Origin: Parapristionchus giblindavisi
Lineage: Eukaryota > Nematoda > Chromadorea > Rhabditida > Diplogasteridae
NCBI GenBank assembly: GCA_943737045.1
Contig: CALSFV010000011.1
Coordinates: 1,178,001 to 1,242,000 of the forward strand
Reading direction: 5' to 3'
DNA: 64,000 bases
Shown: positions 10,341 through 24,301 of the stretch, piece after piece
Numbering within the stretch: the stretch's first letter is position 1
How the letters are laid out: each line of letters begins with the position of its first letter
Program-made: the position numbers and the translations under genes
The notes under the pieces: generated by a model
The model's input: only the letters and a program-made list of their open reading frames with translations
What the model was told of the DNA's origin: nothing
The model's database searches: none

Positions 10341-11970
10341 GTTTAGTATCTCTCTCAATTCCAGTGTTCTCTTATTTTGCACGTTTTATTGGTGTAATCA
10401 TTTTTTTTCATTTTATACTGTAATCCGGAATACAAACAAATAATTTGCACAAGTGTTTATCGTCGATCGCAACGCTAACAAGCATCAACAACATTTTTTT
10501 TGTGTTTAGATGAGTCTGATATTCGATTACTACAATATTGATTGATCTTTGATCTACAGCAAATGAGCAAAGGCCAATAAAGGGGGAGGGAGGGACTACA
10601 GTTTAGTGTTCCTGAGTATGTGCTTGTGGTTGGGGTGGCTATTAGCGGATTTGGAGGCGGGATGGGGACAAGTCTCATTAGAAGGGGCGGGGCCTAATAT
10701 CTACAGTAGCATAATTTGTGCGTGTGAACGGTGAAACCTGTACAGAGCATGATCAAATCGGAAATACACACGAAAAAATCAATAGAAGGTGTCGACCGAA
10801 AATTGTGTGTGGGACGAGAGTAAAGGGGTGATTTTTTGTGAGCCGATACTGCAGCCAAAGTACCGGGGGTACTTCTGACAAACAGCAGAAGCGTGTGTAC
10901 TCTAACACAAGAAAGTATAGTAGGATAGAGAGAGGCAGGAAGGTATACAATGTAATCAATCACAAACGCTTATTAGAATTAGCGTCGCCGCGTAGTGACA
11001 ATGGGGGAAGTGCCGTATTAGGAAAGGAAGAATGGGCGGGGCAAATATGTATATATAAACAGTAAAAACACACACAGACAGACGAACAAAACAGGTTACC
11101 TAAAAATATATGCGAACATACACAAATTTAAAGAGAAAACAATCTATACAGCACCAGTCTGTGAAATGGTTTGGAGAGAATGTTAACAAGTGAATGTTTA
11201 GAAGAAGAACAGAAAGGGGTGATACACGACATGAATCAGTGGTCCCGAGTGGAAATGAGAGAGGATTACGGTAAGTGAGACAGGAGGCAAAGTGGGGCGG
11301 GGCAATAGTACACATGATAGAATCATGATGATGATGATGATTAATGTAGTATTGGCAATAATACTGAACGGTGGTTGAGGTATGTGAAGGGATAGATAAG
11401 TAAGTGGTGTTTATAACAACAGAAATAGACAATATCGATTGATTACTATTGATTATTGATTGATTAATGTAACGAATATTTGCAAGAAGGCAGGAATAAG
11501 ACAGGGAAACACCAGTAGTGTGCATACAAGAGTGTGGGGGCTACGGTAGACGATGTTTGATAACACGTTCGGAGGGAAGTGGATTAAGGTTTAAGGGGGC
11601 GGCTTTGAGAAGTTATCGGAGGAACGGGAAAATAAAACCGAATAGTCGCACAATCAAATAAAATAGTGACCACGTTAATCATATCCTTATATCGGACTCG
11701 GTTCGTGCTTGTAGGACATTCGGTTTCATTCGGTTCACCGCAACTATGGGGATAAGTATGTGCGAAAAATCGGTGACTAGAAACAGACAACGCAATCGAG
11801 AGTAGAAGAAGAAAAGGTGAAAGTGAGGCGAACATATCAACAAAATAAATGTTACAATTACAGATAATCACGAGAAAAGATGGCACGACTGAACACAATA
11901 ACACATATCTACACGTCTAACGGCTTATACAAACAAACAAAAAACTACGAAAAAATCGATAATCAATATA
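10341..11970. other. 3' flank and probable 3' UTR of the patched-related gene
   Basis: No supported coding exon. ORFs on the minus strand (11100-11525, 11584-11904) have no domain and no in-frame splice partners, so they are treated as 3' UTR or intergenic read-through. GGGCGGGGC recurs near 10684, 11037 and 11294. AATCAATCAAT and TACGGTA motifs are frequent. Confidence 0.5.
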
Positions 11971-14900
11971 TTACAGTATCTGATCGCTACCGTACTCCTG
12001 GTTCAGGAGCACGACACGCTCCGCTTTCTTGGGCAGCACGAGCATCTCCTGGCCTTCTTGATCACGGATCTTTCCATCGATCGATATCTTGCCCTCTACC
12101 GTAGTACAATTGGCCAGTGATGGCTGACTAGAATTCATGCCACTACCACGACGCGAGAGCAAATCCCATTCGAGGATCGACTGAGGCAGCACCGACAACA
12201 ACATCGGAATGAGCAGGAGTCCTGAACGGATATACTTATGGTTACGGTAGTTTGGGAAGATCAGGAATCAATCAATAATCAGTCGATCAATACCGTACCA
12301 TGGGCAGTGCCAATGATCACAACCAGTGTGAGCGTCTTCACGAACACGAGCGGGATGTAGTTCTGTAATGCGATTTTGTAAAAATTATTTTAATTATCAT
12401 TACTATCAAGTAAAAAACAAAGTAATCGTAGCCTTCTTTCTTACCTCCTGACTTTATCATATTTTTCAAAAATTAACTATGAATTTTAAAATACCCCCCA
12501 CCCCCAGATATGTCAGATAAATTTATTATCATTATTAATATTATACTACAGAAAAACTCAATCACATAATGTACAGCTCATGATGCGAACAAGTTGAGCG
12601 TAGCAAAAAATCAATAAATAGTGCTACCGTACATTGAGCGCGACGAGTGGCAGGACACAGATCAGGGTGGATGCGTTGCCCTGAATGGCAGGCCAGAATA
12701 TCGATCCAATTGAGTGGATGAGACGATCAAAGGCCGACGGGGGCAGACCATCCGAGTGACGGGGACAATTCTGAAATTAATTTAATTCAATTTATCATAC
12801 ATCATAAAGATACGATAACATTTGAAATTAAATCTATCAACAACGATAATTCTTTTAGATTAAAATGTTATTTCAGTATCAACAGAAGACAAATTAATCT
12901 AAGCAATGACATAATTCGCATAATCAGTATGCGAAACGCAGATTCAACTGGCTGCTATCTTGAGAATTTGGAAAACTTGCAAAAAGTCGAATAAACAATT
13001 GATCCTTCGATGCTCTGTGTTTTTAAATGAGGGAAAATCAATAAATCAATAAATCAATAAACTCACAACAAAGTACATGGATATGTGAGCGGTGAAGTCC
13101 ACGGACATTCCTATTGAGATGAGAATTGCACAGATTGTCACAGGGTCCAGATCCAACTCCCAGATGCCGAGATAGCCAATCTGAAGACAGAAAATCGATA
13201 ATTGATCTACATCAACACTAACCTATCTTGGAAAAATTAATAAACTAGTCCGGTAGTGACTTGCTTACCGTTCCGATAGCGATACTTCCTATGGATAGCG
13301 TCGCGACGGCCACGGCGACAATCTTCTGAATGAAGCAGACGCAGACGATACCCATGCACACCAGCGTCCAGATTATCGACTGAAAAGGCAGATTTTTGAA
13401 ATAATTTTCAAAAAAATTAGGCACTATCTCATGGCAACCCAGCTACGAAACACCCATTAAAGCTGATAAAGTTGATTCAATGTCAAATGTCAATGTCTAG
13501 AGAGAAAAAATAAACTGCTGTCAAGCACCATTCAATTTAATTCGAAGCTAAAGCTAAAACACTTTATCCACTTTACCCCTAACAGTAAAATAAACATTTT
13601 TTTACAATTTTCAGTTTTAGTACCGTATCCCCCTCTGAAAGTACCGTATCACATCATGACTACAGTACCTGCTTCGCGACTCCCTTCAAACTTTGCATCT
13701 GGTCCACGAACATCCCGTTCACATTCCATATGGTCGTGTTCAGGTTGGGATATCTGCAGAGTCAATCGATCAATAATATGCCCAAGATACCGTGCAATCA
13801 ATTAATAAAATTACCAAATTGTAATCAATCAATACAACTCTCCAAGTTACTAATACTCAATGAAGAAAACCAATAATACGGACCAATTTGCCGTATGTAC
13901 TCTTAACAACAACCAATGAACTAATCAATAAATGTACCTATCGACAATCTCTCGCCACTCTTCCTGCAGCCTGATACGGTCGTCCCAGGTGGTGTGGTTA
14001 CGGTAGGCAACGACGAATGAGAATTTGCGAATGGGCACGCTCCTGCAACGTATAAAATTATAATAATTTTTACACTATCCCGAATACGCAAAAGATCTGT
14101 TCATCTCTCGTACCACAACACATTACTGTAGTTTCAGTTGTACTGTAGTTGTTGGCTGATTATTGATTGATTCATTGATCTACTCACATTGTATCATCGA
14201 CCTGCATCATTCCCTTGAAGTGCTTGGTCAGTGGGGATCCGAGGAATCCTACAAGAACATTCATTACGCCCAGCGGGATCGAACCCTCGTGGTCACGTCT
14301 GCTAGTCAAGCACACTACCACTACACTACAATTGCATTACCTGCTAGCTGGCTATTATCGTATTGTCCCTTCGTGATGACAGCCTTCTCTTCGTCTTCGT
14401 CACTCGTCTCCCAGAAATCAACGTTGGCGCCATCTGCGACGAAGTCAAAGTACTTCTCGTAGTCACGCAGCCACAGGATCGTACTCTTGCTGCCTGAAAT
14501 GTAGTCAATCGATAGATCTTGCTGGGGACATATAATAAATCGATTAATACATGACATACACAAATATAAACGAATGCCAGTGCGTGTGCAAGAAAATGCC
14601 AATTATCGTCGAAAATATTGCTAAACATAAATTCTTGACACCTATCACTCATAGTCGAAGCGCGAAAACGCCAGGTCAATTTAAAATATGAGGCAACTTC
14701 TTTCATATCCCTCTGGTTCTTATAATATCACTTCACACTAACCAAACAACAGCAGAGTTAATCCCACCCTACCGTACTAATCTTCACCCTACCGTACCGA
14801 TCCCCACCCTACCGTACCTCTGCATCCCTTGATCGCCTCCAATTCGTCGACCATCTTCATGAATTCGGTTCGCAGAGCGACGTCAGCCACGTCGAATGGA

Positions 14901-17900
14901 CGATGTACCATCACGATGACCGGGTAGTATGCTGGCCACACTGACAAAGATCAAAGATCAGATTCAGAGATCAAAGATCAGATTTAGAGATCAAAGATCA
15001 AGCGAAGATATTTAAGCAACGATTGCCTTATTTATTTATTATCATATCGAGTAAGTTCAAAAGCCGACCAGCTCCATATTACTTTTCTGGTTGATTTCGC
15101 GCAACATCAATTCCTTTTTTTTTATTTTTATGAGTACTCATTGACTGGCTCGGTAGTTCCTGATCTATACCTTATCTTATCTTATTCTTTATTCCATCAT
15201 AATATACGAAACAGGGAAATAGTGACATAAAAGGGATTGATGGATGTCCGTCGCTAATGTAGCGATATCGGTGAGGGTTTTTGGGTACAGTGGCAGTTTG
15301 GGAGCTACTGGCGAATCTTGGAAAAAGGGATAATTATATCGGGGGAGATCTTAACTAGCCCTGCACGGAATGGGGATGGTAAGGATGCAACTAATTCGGT
15401 GGGTAAAGAGTTCCAAATATCTATTACAAATATCTATACGAAAAAAATATCCAACCTGTATTCTCAATAATCCGATTAGGCAGATGAATGGGCGTCTCCT
15501 TGGGCAGAATCTTCTCCGTCTCCAGTTTGGATGTGATCTGAGTCGTGCCCACGATGCCACCAATGAGGAAGCCTGTCCATGCGAGGAACCAGAAGACACG
15601 GAACCACCTGAGAATGGTACCATTATTAACTAAAGTCCTCGGCCGGTTTTGGTCGGCAAGACCAGGATCAGGTCCCAGAGAACGCCTGGGGTAAAGTCAG
15701 TACTCACCACGTCTGCAGGAGCCTGGCGTAGAAAGCGAGCAGTTTGTCGAAGAAACCGAGGGCCTGAAAAGGAAGGGTTACTGTATCTGACTACAGTATG
15801 CCCAGACTACCGTAAGCTGAGACTACCGTACCTTCTTCTGGATACGACCGGGCTTGTGCGCGGGTACGCCTTCAATGCTGGTGAAGAAGCATAGCATTGC
15901 TCCTGAAGGGAAATCAATCAATAAAATGTTAAATCAATCGATAAATCATCTAATCAATCAATAATCTACTCACCAAAGAACAGCCATGTGAACATGTAGG
16001 CGAAGCCCATCGCAATCGCTGATCCCAGGCAGAAAAGAGCGATTTCTAAAGATTAATCAGTAAACATCGTCCGCACCACACCACACCACCACCAATATAT
16101 GGTGTGCCTACCGTACCTTCAGTCGGCGATACCGATCCTACGGCGAACGATATCACATTCGTCAGGGTGGTCATGGTTATCGACGGTCCGACATCCTTGA
16201 ACACGCGGCCCATGAGCTCCCTGAAAGTGTGTGGTGTGCTGATTGGGAAACGTCGATTTGCCAAAACTCTGTACAACTCAGCACAAGTGTGATCAATTAG
16301 TAAACATCGCCATGGTGTGCACACTACCGTACCTTCTCGATAAGGATGTGTCCTCGCGTAGCCAGTGATGCACCACCAGGAACGAGTCGTTGACGCCTTT
16401 AATAGGTATAATTCGAGATACAGTAACCCAGCTACCGTGACCAGTACCCTAACCCAACTACAGTAACCACTACGATAACACAGCTACCGTAACCTTGCAC
16501 GTACCGATGCCCATGATGAGGAATGGCATGATGAGCATGAGGGAGTTGATGCGCATGCCGAACAGGCCGTAGATACCGAAGGTGGTCATGATGGCACACG
16601 CGGGAACCACACACACAAGGATGGGCAGACACTGAAAATCGATCGAATATACATCAAATCAAATAATTTATTCCTGTGTAAGAATCATACGATATGGTCG
16701 TGAGTACTTCATATTACGTTTAACTTGGTCAGGAGATACACCGATGAACATATTGTATCATAACTGTAGTACATAGGTGGGCACGTTGGGGGAAAGGCTG
16801 TGCGCAAACCAGGGAAGTTGGGAGGCAAGGCTGTGCGCATGGCTATTTTTTAACAAATTCTGCTGGAAATTTTTCAATTTTTGCGAGGCGAGGCTATGCG
16901 CAAGGGCCTGATGGGGAAGCAAGGCTGTGCGCAAAAAGTTTTCGTTCTCATGCTCCCACCTATGCTGTAGTAACTACACTGTATTTCCTCATCTCCAATT
17001 GATTCATTTACAAGCATTGAAAAGGAGACCCACGGTGGGGGATAATCATTTCGAGACAACATAAAAGATTAGAGATTGAGATACTCATATATAAAGAAAA
17101 AAGGTAGAGTGACTTATTAATAACATATTTGAATTATTTACTGCTATGCACAAAGACTAGTTGGCATGCGCATAACAATTTATGATCGTCTACATAAAGC
17201 GTTTGTAGTAAAAAAAGTTATAACAAATGTTGGCACGTGACATTTTGGAATACTGTAGGCGCATTAAAGGCTGCTGGCATCCAAAAATTTCGAATCGAAA
17301 TAGTTGAAATAGTTGATCTCATGTTGATAAGCTTGAAAAACTGATCAGAAATATGCATTTAAAAGTTTGAAACGAAGCTCTGGTATGAAGTTGGATTACT
17401 GTAGCCTGCTCCACACCACGGGCGAGGTTTCCGAACTACAGTATGCTAACTCCATCGAAAAGCTCGAAAAAGCCCATTATTGAGTTTTATTCTTCATAAT
17501 TCTCCACTGCGGATAGAACTATCATCAAAACATTCAATTTCAAGTCGTCTCCAAAGAGTTGGTGTGGCAATTAGGAAAAGGCGCCCGTTAACTGGAGCAG
17601 ACTGTAGTTTTCTAACTGCGCTGTTCTTCTTACCAAAGAATTCTTATGATATAAGATTTGTATATTTCGAAACAGAATTCCAAGCTCTTTTGTATGAGGT
17701 CAACTTGTTTTTCGGTTCCCGGTCCCTTTAACTTAAAACTATCAAAGCAACAAAAACTATGCAAGATGAAGAAAACGAAAGGGAAAAACTTGAGGATCAT
17801 AATTTGAGCGAAAAAAAAGAGGAAAATCAATAAATCAATAAATCAACACAGTACCAGATTCGCAATGACGCTCTTCCATCCCGAGTGTTCGGGTGAGAGG

Positions 17901-20162
17901 CGAGAGTAGAGGAAGAGTGAGCACCATGCGGAGAGGAAGATGAAGACTACCGCACCCAGGAAACCTACAAAAGAAACGAATTATTGATTTATATTGATCT
18001 ATTCATTATCGATTCGTTTAATACATGGGTAGACACTACTCAAATTAATTTTATCACTTGTTATCAAAAAGATAAATTAAATTAAATTAATCTACTTACC
18101 TATGACAAAGTACGGTGTCATTCTCTGCGAGTCCTTGTTCATCTCCAAATCCACAATCTCTGCACCGATTACCTGATATTTTATAATTCATACGTGAAAA
18201 ATACTGATTTTATCAATACATTTGTCAGCCATTTTGTTCGTCAATCTGATACAGGAACCTATGCATCTGTCAGTATTTCCATCAATCTTGTTTGTCAAAA
18301 TCTTTCTGCCAAACTGTCTGTCAATAATATACGTTTGTCTATCTATGTGTCTGTCAATTTGTCAGTCTGTCCGTTTCACTGTCATTCTGTCAACTCACCA
18401 GCATCTCAATCTTCTCATCTTTACTTCTCTTCTGTGCATAATCAAACACGGCCACCTCCCATCGTGCCACCAACTCCTCCTCTTCCGGTGATTGAATGTC
18501 CGCTGTGAAGGCGAGCACGATCAACTGAAAGAGATCAAAGATCAGAGATCAAACTAAAGATCAAAGATCAAACGACAGATCAGAGAGCGAAGCATAGATC
18601 AAATAATTAAAAATTCAAATTTGCTAGACTATTATTTAGATAGTGTAATAGTAATATAAGCCTAGAGAAACGTCGAAGAGCCTAGAGAAAGATCAACGAT
18701 CACACCTCGCAGTAGTCAATGTTTGTGTAGTTGCGATCGGCCACGTACGACGTGTTGACGCCGTAAAAGTTTCGCTCGAGATGAACCTGAATTATTGATT
18801 GATTAATCGATGTCATCGATGTTTGATTATTGATAGAACTGAAAACCCGTGAAGAAACTACGACACAGCTTTTAATCAAATCTATGTATACATCTAACAA
18901 CACGAATCTGACGGGATGTTACTTTGACTAATCCAAATCGTAATGAATCCCGTTTGCTAAATCTGTCTAATCTATAATGCTACCGTACACTATGACGCAC
19001 CCACGTCTTCACCTCTATAATATGCTGCATTCCCTTCTACCGTATCCTACCGTACACACAAACTACCGTACCTCTACCGTATCCTACCGTACACACAAAC
19101 TACCGTACATCTACCGTATCCTACCGTACACACAAACTACCGTATCCTACCGTACACACAAACTACCGTATCCTACCGTACACACAAACTACCGTATCCT
19201 ACCGTAAACACAAACTACCGTACCTCTTGTCCCATGAGTGTTGCCAGTGGATAGGTCAGATTGGACGTCCCAAAGATACTGTTGCCCTGACCTCGTCGAT
19301 GCTTTGCCAGCTCCAACTGAAACGATGGATCTTTGATCTCTTGAAATCAATCGATAATTGATCTTTGATCCTTACCGCGAAATAGTCCACGACATCATTC
19401 TGCCGGCAGTGGTTGCCGCAAAAGTCGGTGTACTTCTTGCCTGGACCATCCGGATCGAGCTGAATATGAAAAGGACATGAACAAGGAAGCCATGTAATCA
19501 AATTCCCTGAGCATTATATCATCGCACTTGCACGAAATCAACAGGAGAACTATTTCATAAAACTCCATGTACACAGAGATCAAACTTGCTCAAAATGCGC
19601 AACAGATTTCTCAACTTTCCCTACTTGTGTACACGATTTGGCCATATGCGGCTGGCTAAAGAGTAACGGTTTGCCCGAATGCAGCATTTACCCGAATATG
19701 GGTAAATCGTTCGCAAGCTATTCCTACTCTGTGTATGGTGATAGATCTCCCTGTGGCTCTCATTTGTCACTGCTCCCATGTCCCTCTCGTTATTTATGAG
19801 CAAAACACAATAATCCCAAAAATCAATAATATAAATTGTCAATCAATTCATCCAAATCCATCTCTCATCTTTCCCTCTGCCAGTAATAAATAAATCAATC
19901 AATAAAATCAATACCTGATTCAGGGGTACGGATAGGGTCTGCTTGATGTGCTGGAAGAGCTCAACGGCCTGCATTAGATTGTCCTCGTCGATCATGGACG
20001 ATCGATCGCGTGCCCGCAGAATTACCGTAGTCATCATGGGATCTCCTGGACGGAAAGAAGAACGTTACCGTAGTCATCGAGTTATTGATTGACTTATTTT
20101 GCAATGATTACTCTTATTTTTGCACTAATGTCTCCTAGTTCCCTTTGCTAGTAATATCTTTA

Positions 20163-20253
<91 letters not shown>

Positions 20254-23200
20254 AATAAATAAATGTCGTGCACATTTGGTAGCATATTCCAATCAATGAT
20301 TATATCATAAACACATTCGTAGTCTCGTATCAAGAATGAAAACATCGAACACCAAATCAAGAGTTATTATTGGTGTAACAATTTCGCCTAACACAATAGT
20401 CATGTACACCCAGGCGGGTGCATGTTTCACGAATATCTTTAATCAGAAATATGATTTTACCGATAATAGATCTTTCACAATTCCACAATACGAACAGTAA
20501 ACATAATATGCGCCTACAGTACGCCATCGGGTATACGGTATATGGTATACTGTAGACAGTATACGGTACCTACCATTGAGTCGTGAGAACTGCCGCAGGG
20601 CTCGACTCTCGGCGTAGGCTCGTGAGTCCGTCGGTGTGTAGCCATCGCGCACACGATCGCGTAGATTCATGGGGAACGCGAATACTGTAAGAATGACGAT
20701 GTTATTGATTCGATGCATGAATACCATCTCTAGCAAGCTATTGAATGACTTGATGCCAAAAAATCAGACATAACGATCTTCACGGAATCGTACAACGGTC
20801 AAAGGTACTATGCCTCTACGAGCTGTGCGTAGGTCGTACAATAATAAAAATCAATAACTCGATAAAATCGATAATCTCTCACCAGTCAGGGACATGACAA
20901 TCGCGAACGCGATCAGGCATGGAATTGGGTAGCAACCGATGAATCTGAAAATGGTGAGAATTTATATTTGATTATATTATCGGTAAATGATCTAATGCAG
21001 CATGCTCTTCATATATGGATTGATAAATAAGAAGTTGAAAAAACATACTTTCCAAAATTACGAAAGAACGCCGCCATGGTCCATTCTCGGCTGCGCAGCC
21101 ACAGTACGAATTTGTTCACTTTCGGTCCTGCAAAGATCAGAGATCAAAGATCATTTTAGAACTGCTGCATAGATCAAAGATCAAAGCATATTGTGGCTAA
21201 ACCAACAACGAAGTCTCTTTGCATTAGCTTAATTGCAAGACTCTGGGTTGAAAACAGAAGAACAAAGAGTTATGGAGAGTTGACGGCTCCTACATGCTAC
21301 CATATCAGACACTAGCTAATTACTGTTTTGCCTTTATTGCACATTTTATATTTATATATTTGTCACATGGCTGCTATGCAAGTTATATTTTAGCTGTTAT
21401 CCATGAGGGGATACTGTCAGTAATATCTCTGTAGATATGTATGTAGGCTCGAGCGTAGACAATCAAAAATCGGCAAATACCAAATAAATAGCGTTTTTCA
21501 TCGTCAACAACAATGAATAATGGCGCAATTGTAATAATAATAATGACCATGGGGAGTGTGTGGGGGCTGTGGGTAGGAAAAAAAATCCTCGTGGATCATT
21601 GCTTTTTTAAAATTTCCTTCTCATATCCAAAGTTACGGGGAAGGGTAAGGCAAGAGCGCGTGACTATTTTTACCGGAAATTTTCCTTTTTGAACAGCCAT
21701 GCGCAAATCCTCGCAAGGTAAGAAAAAATTCAATTCAAATCAGTGACGCATTTTATGCAGACTTTAAGTTTTGCAATACCAGAGAGTGCACATCCACTTT
21801 ATCCCCCCACTTCCTCAGTCAGTTCTCATTCTGCGTGTGTTCACAATACTGCCTCACCGTTCAGCAGTAGCGGGATAAACAAATTAAAAATCTTTCCCTG
21901 CTTTCCATCCACAGTAACCCTGACACACTGTCCTCTAGGCGTAATTGTATGCTTGTTTACCCCCGCCCCAGATTGGCTCTCATATAATCGCAGCTCCTCA
22001 GGTGCACTCCGGGTGCACCCCCCCCTTATTCCACCTTATCCCTTCTAACGTATCAATCATCAGTTTCGCCTGTTATTGTTTTTTCGATCAAAATACGCGA
22101 CAACAAAAACAACTCTAAATTGTCCACACGATCGCCAGTGCACGTGAATGGAGATGCTGACAATGAGAATAGTAGCCAGAAATTCGGTTTGCACGTTTAA
22201 CTATGTCAGATTGCATGTTAAACAATAATACTAGAGTATACTGCAATTTACATAATCTACTTCACAGCACATCACCATTCACCCGCAGGACTTCGTGTGC
22301 CTTGCATAACGGGTTGTACCTTTACCTTTATTTCGCAGCGCATTTACCATCATCCATGCCATCGGTGCACGCCAACTACCGTATCCTTCCCCAAATCTTA
22401 TTTACTCATTCACCCTCTAGATAGCTCAGCAATCACACGCAGTTATAGCCAAAGAAGAAGAGGAGGAGTGAATAAGGGAAGAGAGAGAGAATAATAAAGG
22501 AAGAGCAAAAACACAAACAAGGCCATATTGCCTTACACTGCCCCACCCTTACTCCGAAATTCACAACAGGCTGGGATTTCCGATTTTCCGACATTTTTTC
22601 CAGAAAATTCCGAAAGTCTGCCCATATCTTTCTCCATAAGCAGAGCTATCGTCCAAGCTTTTCCTTCAAAGATATAATGCGACAGATTTGGCAAATGACG
22701 GAGAAGTTGCACAGACAGGAGCCTGCACAGGGGGAATCTCTGAATCTGTCGTCATATCTCATGATTCTTTAATCCCCCCCCACACTATGGATATCTCTCT
22801 TATTCCTCCTCCTCTGCCATAACTACATCAACTGTGAGAGAGATAGACAAAAACATCACCCCTCCGTCAAATCAGCGCTTACTCAACTATCGTAATCTCT
22901 TTAAAATATTATAGCAAATTATGAGAGGGTGATGCAATCTCATCTGTGCTACCTCTGACGTAGCAACGTATTTACGAGTACCTATCATATAATCAATCAA
23001 CAATTATACTTGAATTTTTTGCACCGCAAGTATATTATTATATTCTTTCTCTGAATCTTCTTACAGCTTGCACATTATACATGCAAAATTCATTGTCAAA
23101 CTGAACTCGCAACAGTACATTACATACATTTTCATACCCTCATATCATAAAAAAAGTATGTGAGGATTGATACACTATGTAGGGTTCATTTTTATGTGAA

Positions 23201-23450
23201 AGACTACAATTTAAGCGAAAAAATAACGATTTTTCCAAATCTAGACGCTATATAAAATAAATCGGTAAGAGCACCGAAAATGTATGACACATTAGCAAGG
23301 ATTGCCCGAGGATCGCAGTGATGTTAATCAAAAGTAGCATGTAAAAGTCTCAGAAGTGGCACTCACTAGTGTGGGGTGGCAGTTGCGCCTGTGCATTCTC
23401 GAGCAGGATGGACGCGGCGGCCGCGCGCTCCTCCGAGGACATCTCGACGC
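11971..23450 (-). CDS. Patched-related (PTR) RND protein with sterol-sensing domain
   Basis: RND-type membrane protein of the nematode patched-related family, linked in worms to cuticle, moulting and lipid/sterol-dependent trafficking. Exons (5' to 3', complement): 23367-23450, 21049-21127, 20883-20944, 20574-20684, 19915-20045, 19376-19459, 19224-19316, 18706-18786, 18399-18524, 18100-18172, 17855-17964, 16505-16631, 16333-16396, 16117-16220, 15974-16045, 15832-15902, 15708-15763, 15456-15607, 14818-14940, 14341-14493, 14188-14248, 13938-14042, 13669-13753, 13269-13379, 13067-13180, 12633-12770, 12299-12362, 11971-12221. All junctions keep frame. From the ATG at 23440-23442 the product is 958 residues. 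Seen: first membrane helix near residue 65; loop motif FCGNHC (166-171); sterol-sensing domain about 315-480 with GVNDSFLVVHHW at 385; second half with GMSVDFTAH at 794. N387 replaces the first Asp of the usual GVDD pair. Translation may start further upstream. Confidence 0.93.
14254..14336 (-). pseudogene. tRNA-like sequence in an intron of the patched-related gene
   Basis: On the minus strand, A-box-like TGTAGTGGTAGTGTGC precedes B-box-like GGGTTCGATCCCG at tRNA spacing, with TTGACTA in the anticodon position. The T stem is mismatched. It fills the intron between the exons at 14341-14493 and 14188-14248. Likely a tRNA-derived SINE fragment. Confidence 0.5.
16772..16964. mobile_element. hAT-like MITE (CATAGGT family) with 8-bp TSD
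   Basis: Ends CATAGGTGGG and CCCACCTATG are inverted copies. The 8 bases CTGTAGTA flank both sides (16764-16771, 16965-16972). The interior repeats GGCTGTGCGCA four times. It lies in the large intron between the patched-related exons at 17855 and 16505. An eight-base duplication fits hAT-type insertion. Confidence 0.85.
19036..19222. repeat. 26-bp tandem repeat of CTACCGTA units
   Basis: About seven copies of CTACCGTATCCTACCGTACA followed by CACAAA, ending exactly at the donor site (GTACGGTAG on the minus strand) of exon 19224-19316. The array therefore looks like amplification of the donor-proximal motif within the intron. Confidence 0.85.
20163..20253. repeat. (TA)n microsatellite
   Basis: About 45 uninterrupted TA dinucleotides in the intron between exons 20574-20684 and 19915-20045 of the patched-related gene. 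Confidence 0.97.
21128..23366. other. 2.2-kb intron of the patched-related gene
   Basis: No exon supported. Contains an ACTTCGTGTGCCTTGCATAA copy at 22270-22340 of the dispersed repeat found complete at 61105-61240, and otherwise AT-rich unique sequence. Confidence 0.55.
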
Positions 23451-24129
23451 CTGATATAATAATAATAATTTAGTTTAATTAAATTAATACATTACTCTAT
23501 CATTTAAAGGTGACATAGACAGATGACACCGACCACGATTGAACAAGGGAATTGCTCTTGGTACTTTCTTGTTGCACTAAATTCATAACATTCCACGCAA
23601 CCATTTCGGTAATGATAAACCCCAATAAGATCATCTCAATCCATAAAACAAATATAATCTACAAAACTATTATCTCACTACTGACATCTACAAATTGGTG
23701 ATGAATTTTGCATGGGCTTACTATATTTAGAGTTTTTATTTTCTACTCTGGACCCACTAGTACAAAAATATTTATCACTATTGACATGTATAATACCTGT
23801 TTGTGACTCCTTATGTATATCATATCACATACTTTACAATCGATAATCCCCCCAATCAAGTCTTATCAATGTACAACCACAATGATCGAGAGAACGAATA
23901 ATATAAATCACTCCTATCGATGGACTCCTATCTACAGTACCTTGGACTACCGTATACTTGCTGGAATAGGGTAAAACGTCCTTCGGTTACCGTACCTCTT
24001 TGGCTATCGTATACTGCCGTATGTGTTCCATTACCGTAACCCTTGGTCCTCTATTTACTCCCCGATTACAGTAGCCATCCTACCACATCCACCCGGACTA
24101 CCGTACCCCCCAAAACTGAATCTGCTCAC

Positions 24130-24301
24130 CTAGTATACCCGTCGTTGGTCTGCAGTAGCAGGAAGGCAAGAAGTAGTAGTAGTAGCTGCTACCGTATCCT
24201 ACCGCTACAGTAGCGCCTCTTCTTCGTGTGTGGAGAAGTCACAGTAAGACTTCCTGACGCGCCCCTCAACTTCTCCTACCACCTTTATCAATCGTCTCTC
24301 T
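24130..24301 (-). other. Candidate 5' UTR exon of the patched-related gene
   Basis: Bounded by a TTGCAG acceptor at the 5' side and a GTGAGC donor at the 3' side, and it joins the exon at 23450 with matching phase. In the joined frame it has a TGA and no ATG, so it would be untranslated. It could be an alternative first exon to the one at 30999-31065, since both end in G. Confidence 0.35.
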
